NCBI GenBank assembly: GCA_049964535.1
Contig: JBMFXG010000090.1
Coordinates: 1 to 10,419 of the forward strand
DNA length: 10,419 nt
Origin: JAJYZP01 sp049964535
GTDB lineage: Bacteria > Actinomycetota > Acidimicrobiia > Acidimicrobiales > Acidimicrobiaceae
Reading direction: 5' to 3'
Shown: in pieces, positions 7,637 through 10,419 of the stretch
Layout: every line of letters begins with the position of its first letter
How positions within the stretch are numbered: position 1 is the stretch's first letter
Notes under the pieces: generated by a model
Told to the model about the DNA's origin: nothing
Databases searched by the model: none
The model's input: the letters and a program-made list of their open reading frames with translations, nothing else
Position numbers and translations under genes: made by a program

Positions 7637-8161
7637 ATGGAGCGCGTCGAGTCCCGAGTACTGATCAACACTGGCCATGGCAAAGGAAAGTCTTCCGCTG
7701 CATTTGGTGTCATGACCCGGGCATGGGCGCGGGGATGGCGTGTGATCGTTATCCAGTTCGTAAAGAGTGGAAAATGGAAGGTCGGCGAGAAGAAGTTAGC
7801 GGATCACCTCGAGATCGAGTGGCACGCTCTCGGCGATGGCTTTACCTGGGAGTCGGAGGATCTCGTACAGACGGAGCACCTTGGCCAGCACGCTTGGACC
7901 GTCGCCAAAGAGAAGCTACTCAGCGGAGAGTACGAGATGGTCATTCTCGACGAGATCACCTATGCAATCAACTACGGTTGGATCCCCCTCGACGACGTCG
8001 TTGAGACCATACGAGCCCGAGCTCCAAAGACAAACGTGATTCTGACGGGACGCGATGCTCCAGAAGGTCTTATCGAAGTCGCCGATACCGTCACCGAGAT
8101 GAGAAAGATCAAACACGCCTACGACCTCGGTATTCGCGCCAAAAAGGGGATCGAGTACTGA
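7637..8161 (+). CDS. cobO: Cob(I)yrinic acid a,c-diamide adenosyltransferase
   Basis: CobO (BtuR/CobA ATP:corrinoid adenosyltransferase family) moves the 5'-deoxyadenosyl group from ATP to the cobalt of reduced cobyrinic acid a,c-diamide. The 174-residue product starts close to the P-loop NTGHGKGKSSAAFG (11-24), unusual for P-loop proteins but normal here because the loop binds ATP in reverse orientation. Further family blocks are GDGFTW (66-71), MVILDEITYAINYG (101-114), NVILTGRDAP (133-142) and a C-terminal DTVTEM..IKHAYDLGI..KKGIEY. ATG 7637 is chosen because a longer in-frame reading from GTG 7538 would be encoded by riboswitch DNA and shows no family similarity; the length from 7637 fits the shorter family members. 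The gene is divergent from cobU and is followed in the same direction by cobB after about 105 bp. The N-terminal helix seen in longer proteobacterial CobO proteins is absent. Confidence 0.95.
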   Translation: MERVESRVLINTGHGKGKSSAAFGVMTRAWARGWRVIVIQFVKSGKWKVGEKKLADHLEIEWHALGDGFTWESEDLVQTEHLGQHAWTVAKEKLLSGEYEMVILDEITYAINYGWIPLDDVVETIRARAPKTNVILTGRDAPEGLIEVADTVTEMRKIKHAYDLGIRAKKGIEY

Positions 8162-8266
8162 GCCGCCGCGGCTTCGGACCTCAAGTACGACCGAGAGTTT
8201 TACCGAGCCTCCACGTAGCCAACTACTATGACCACAGCTCCGAAAATCAATGACCACGAAGGTTCA

Positions 8267-9667
8267 ATGATTGCCACGCAGCGCCCTCCTCGATCCTCCG
8301 GACTGCTGGTCGCGGCGGCACGGTCAGGCAGCGGCAAGACTACCATCACCGCTGGAATCATGTCGGCATTGCGGCGGCGAGGAGTATCCGTCGGAGGAGC
8401 AAAGGTCGGTCCCGACTACATCGACCCCAGCTATCATCGCATCGCCTGTGGACGACCGAGCTACAACCTTGACCCTTACCTAACTGGTGGTTCACCGGGA
8501 GTACTGCGATCGCTCCAGCGAGCTGCGGAAGGAGCCGAGATCACCGTAGTCGAGGGAGTCATGGGGCTCTTCGATGGAGCATACGGTCGGCCCAGCGGTC
8601 TGAGTACCGAGCTCTCCGACACGGGAGACTCCGCAATACCGTTCGCCTCGACCGCACATATCGCCGTTGCGACCTCACTGCCCGTTATCCTTATCGTTGA
8701 CGTCGAGGCAACCTCACAGACGGCCGCTGCGATCGTCCACGGGCTTGCGACGTACTCACCTGCGTGTACGGTCGCCGCCGTCATCCTCAACAAGGTCGCC
8801 TCGCCCCGTCACGAAACGAGCATCGCCCGCGCGCTAGCTGCACGAGGTATCCCATTTCTCGGTGCGCTACCGGCCTCCAACGCCCTCCGTCTCGACCGTC
8901 GGCATCTCGGGCTCATTCCTGCCGCTGAGTACGTGCCGACGCTTGAGGCACGTCTCCAAGAGATCTCTGACGAGATCAACGGCCATCTCGATCTTGATGC
9001 ACTCGTATCTCTAGCTCGACCAGTACCGCAGCTGACCCCTCACTCTTCCCCGACCGTCCGGGAATCCCAACGAACACCGGTCGTCAGCTACGCCACCGGA
9101 GCGGCCTTCAGCTTTACGTATCAGGAGAACCTCGATCTCCTAAGGGAAGCCGGCGCTCGTTTGCAGCCATTTGATCCTCTCCACGATGAGGCCATCCCTT
9201 CCCAGACCGATCTTTGTCTGCTCGGGGGTGGATTTCCCGAGACCTACTTAGACGTCCTCGGGGCAAACAAAGCGATGCTATCGTCGCTTCGTGCCTTCGC
9301 TCTCCAGGGAGGGGCAATCTGGGCTGAGTGCGGAGGGCATCTCCTTCTGGGTCGATCGCTCGAAACCACAGAGCTCGCAGGTCTCCTCCCTACCCGAGCC
9401 ACTATGACCACTCGTCTCACGATGGGGTATCGAGATGCGAGAGCAACGCAAGACAACCTGCTCTTCGAAGAAGGAGAGCGGTTCACTGCGCACGAGTTTC
9501 ACTACTCCCACGCCGAGCCAGAGGGATCGTGCTTGGCCTACTCAGTCGGCACCGAACAACGAAGATCAGGGTTTGGTCACGAGCGCCTCCTGAGCTCCTA
9601 CCTGCACGTGCACCTCGCCGGACAGCCAGCAGCACTCGAGCGATTGCTACGAATCTCAGGCCGCTAA
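8267..9667 (+). CDS. cobB: Hydrogenobyrinic acid (cobyrinic acid) a,c-diamide synthase
   Basis: CobB/CbiA is a glutamine- and ATP-dependent amidotransferase that amidates the a and c carboxylates of hydrogenobyrinic acid (or cobyrinic acid in the anaerobic route). Because CobN is encoded next to it, the hydrogenobyrinic acid version is the better call. From ATG 8267 it has 466 residues. The N-terminal ATPase domain has AAARSGSGKTT (16-26), GAKVGPDYIDPSYH and VEGVMGLFDG. The C-terminal glutaminase domain has GGGFPETY, ECGGHLLLG with nucleophile Cys355, HEFHYSH, and SSYLHVHLAG with the expected catalytic His in the HVH at 447-449. ATG 8267 has GAAGG 4 nt upstream; ATG 8228, 13 codons earlier and without a clear ribosome-binding motif, is the alternative. 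The 105 bp after cobO contain only a weak GC-rich dyad, so co-transcription with cobO is plausible. Confidence 0.95.
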   Translation: MIATQRPPRSSGLLVAAARSGSGKTTITAGIMSALRRRGVSVGGAKVGPDYIDPSYHRIACGRPSYNLDPYLTGGSPGVLRSLQRAAEGAEITVVEGVMGLFDGAYGRPSGLSTELSDTGDSAIPFASTAHIAVATSLPVILIVDVEATSQTAAAIVHGLATYSPACTVAAVILNKVASPRHETSIARALAARGIPFLGALPASNALRLDRRHLGLIPAAEYVPTLEARLQEISDEINGHLDLDALVSLARPVPQLTPHSSPTVRESQRTPVVSYATGAAFSFTYQENLDLLREAGARLQPFDPLHDEAIPSQTDLCLLGGGFPETYLDVLGANKAMLSSLRAFALQGGAIWAECGGHLLLGRSLETTELAGLLPTRATMTTRLTMGYRDARATQDNLLFEEGERFTAHEFHYSHAEPEGSCLAYSVGTEQRRSGFGHERLLSSYLHVHLAGQPAALERLLRISGR

Positions 9668-9678
9668 GAAGCCCAGGC

Positions 9679-10326
9679 CTATCGAAGAAAGCTATCCCGT
9701 CTGCGTTGGGTCTCTCCAGTAAGATCGATCACAATGTGTGGCGAAGAGGCACGAGGGTGCATGAGATTCGCCTGCCGATTCATCTTGGTGGAGTAGAGAC
9801 CCCTGTCACATCTATCGATCAGCTTCTCGAGACTCTCGACACCATCCCACTCTGCACACCCCCACGACGCACTGATCTCCTTCGAAGTCGTGCGGAGTAG
9901 ACGCGTCACGACACGCTCCGCCTCTTCCTTTGGACACCGAGGACAGACCACGACAAACTCATCGCCGCCATAGCGTCCGATAAAGTCGTTTGCCCTCAGC
10001 GAACGAGACCAGGTTGCGCCCAACCTCTCAAGGAGCTGATCACCTACAACGTGACCTTGTGTATCGTTGACCGTCTTGAAGCCATCGAGGTCGATCATCA
10101 GCACGCCGACGGTCATGTTCTTGCGCACGCCGAGCAGCAGTGCCTGATTGAGACGCTCGAGCAGAAGTGTGCGATTGGGCAGCCCGGTCAGGCTGTCGTG
10201 ATGCGCGCGGTGCCGGTTCTCGGCCACCAGCAGCTCCAGTTGCGCGACCTTGCGCAGGAGACGTGCATTCGCCTTGACCAGCGACGCGGCGGCGCGCGTC
10301 GCGGCCATCGTTACATTCCTGGTCAT
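9679..10326 (-). CDS. Diguanylate cyclase with a short N-terminal helix (GGDEF domain protein)
   Basis: GGDEF domains condense two GTP into cyclic di-GMP, a second messenger controlling motility, adhesion and related behaviour. The 215-residue product starts with about 40 residues that are helical and probably coiled coil (ATRAAASLVKANARLLRKVA and onward). A complete GGDEF domain follows: DSLTGLPNR (44-52), MIDLDGFKTVND (77-88) with the metal-binding Asp, the intact active site GGDEF (120-124), and an inhibitory I-site RAND (111-114) exactly five residues before it. The C-terminal half is less typical: SASWGCAEWDG and CDRGLYSTKMNRQ replace the usual SxG and ADxALYxAKxxGRN. No sensory or membrane domain is present. 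ATG 10326 has no good ribosome-binding motif; ATG 10308, with AGGA 8 nt before it, may be the true start. It converges on cobB with 11 bp between stops and no terminator seen. The 93 bp to the right edge show no clear promoter. No functional link to the cob genes is evident. Confidence 0.9.
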   Translation of the reverse strand: MTRNVTMAATRAAASLVKANARLLRKVAQLELLVAENRHRAHHDSLTGLPNRTLLLERLNQALLLGVRKNMTVGVLMIDLDGFKTVNDTQGHVVGDQLLERLGATWSRSLRANDFIGRYGGDEFVVVCPRCPKEEAERVVTRLLRTTSKEISASWGCAEWDGVESLEKLIDRCDRGLYSTKMNRQANLMHPRASSPHIVIDLTGETQRRRDSFLR

Positions 10327-10419
10327 GTAGCGAGAGTTTAACCATGTGACGTGAGCAACTCCGTGCGGTATCGAACATTAGCGCATACTTTCGCGCCTAC
10401 ACCTACGCGCCGTTCAGGG

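Noticed and set aside
8161..8173. GC-rich dyad AGCCG-CCG-CGGCT immediately after the cobO stop, possible terminator
   Set aside because: The stem is only 5 bp with a 3-nt loop and no T-run follows, so it is not convincing as an intrinsic terminator.
9665..9681. Possible bidirectional terminator between convergent cobB and the GGDEF gene
   Set aside because: Only a 6-bp AGGCCT palindrome is present, without a stable hairpin or T-tracts.
1..10419. Mobile elements, CRISPR arrays, tRNA or rRNA genes, long repeats
   Set aside because: No transposase, integrase, regularly spaced repeats, inverted terminal repeats or RNA gene signatures were seen; recurring CTCGAG and GATC words look like compositional bias.

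Overview
This window carries the second half of an adenosylcobalamin (coenzyme B12) biosynthesis locus. Seven genes are recognisable from protein motifs, followed by one unrelated GGDEF (cyclic-di-GMP synthesis) gene. A CobN-type large cobaltochelatase subunit points to the aerobic, late-cobalt-insertion style of pathway. Moderately high GC, GTG starts and the style of the proteins suggest an actinobacterium, possibly one of the moderate-GC lineages such as Acidimicrobiia. That placement is inference and cannot be settled from the window.

Layout. The left three quarters is a minus-strand operon, transcribed right to left: cobU (6846-7451), cobS (6115-6846), cbiB (5096-6118), cobQ (3556-5103), a 180-bp gap that may hold a 38-codon ORF (3428-3544), and cobN (1-3375), whose C-terminus runs off the left edge. 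The first four genes overlap end to start by 1, 3 and 8 bp, which suggests translational coupling. Upstream of cobU, on the same strand, is a clearly recognisable cobalamin riboswitch (about 7478-7634). The plus strand carries cobO (7637-8161) and cobB (8267-9667), divergent from the cobU operon. At the right, a small diguanylate cyclase gene (9679-10326, minus strand) converges on cobB with only 11 bp between the stop codons.

How the genes work together. CobB amidates the a and c side chains of hydrogenobyrinic acid. CobN, with chelatase partners not present here, inserts cobalt. CobO adenosylates the cobalt. CobQ amidates the b, d, e and g side chains to give adenosylcobyric acid. CbiB attaches the aminopropanol arm. 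CobU activates the resulting cobinamide with GMP, and CobS joins the lower ligand. End-product control is expected through the riboswitch on the cobU-cobS-cbiB-cobQ transcript, and possibly on cobN by read-through.

The most notable structure is the compact divergent junction. The riboswitch fills almost the whole space between cobU and cobO, so the promoter for the riboswitch transcript should lie inside the cobO coding region, and the cobO 5' region is antisense to the riboswitch. I did not find evidence of a wholly new system; the genes belong to known families.
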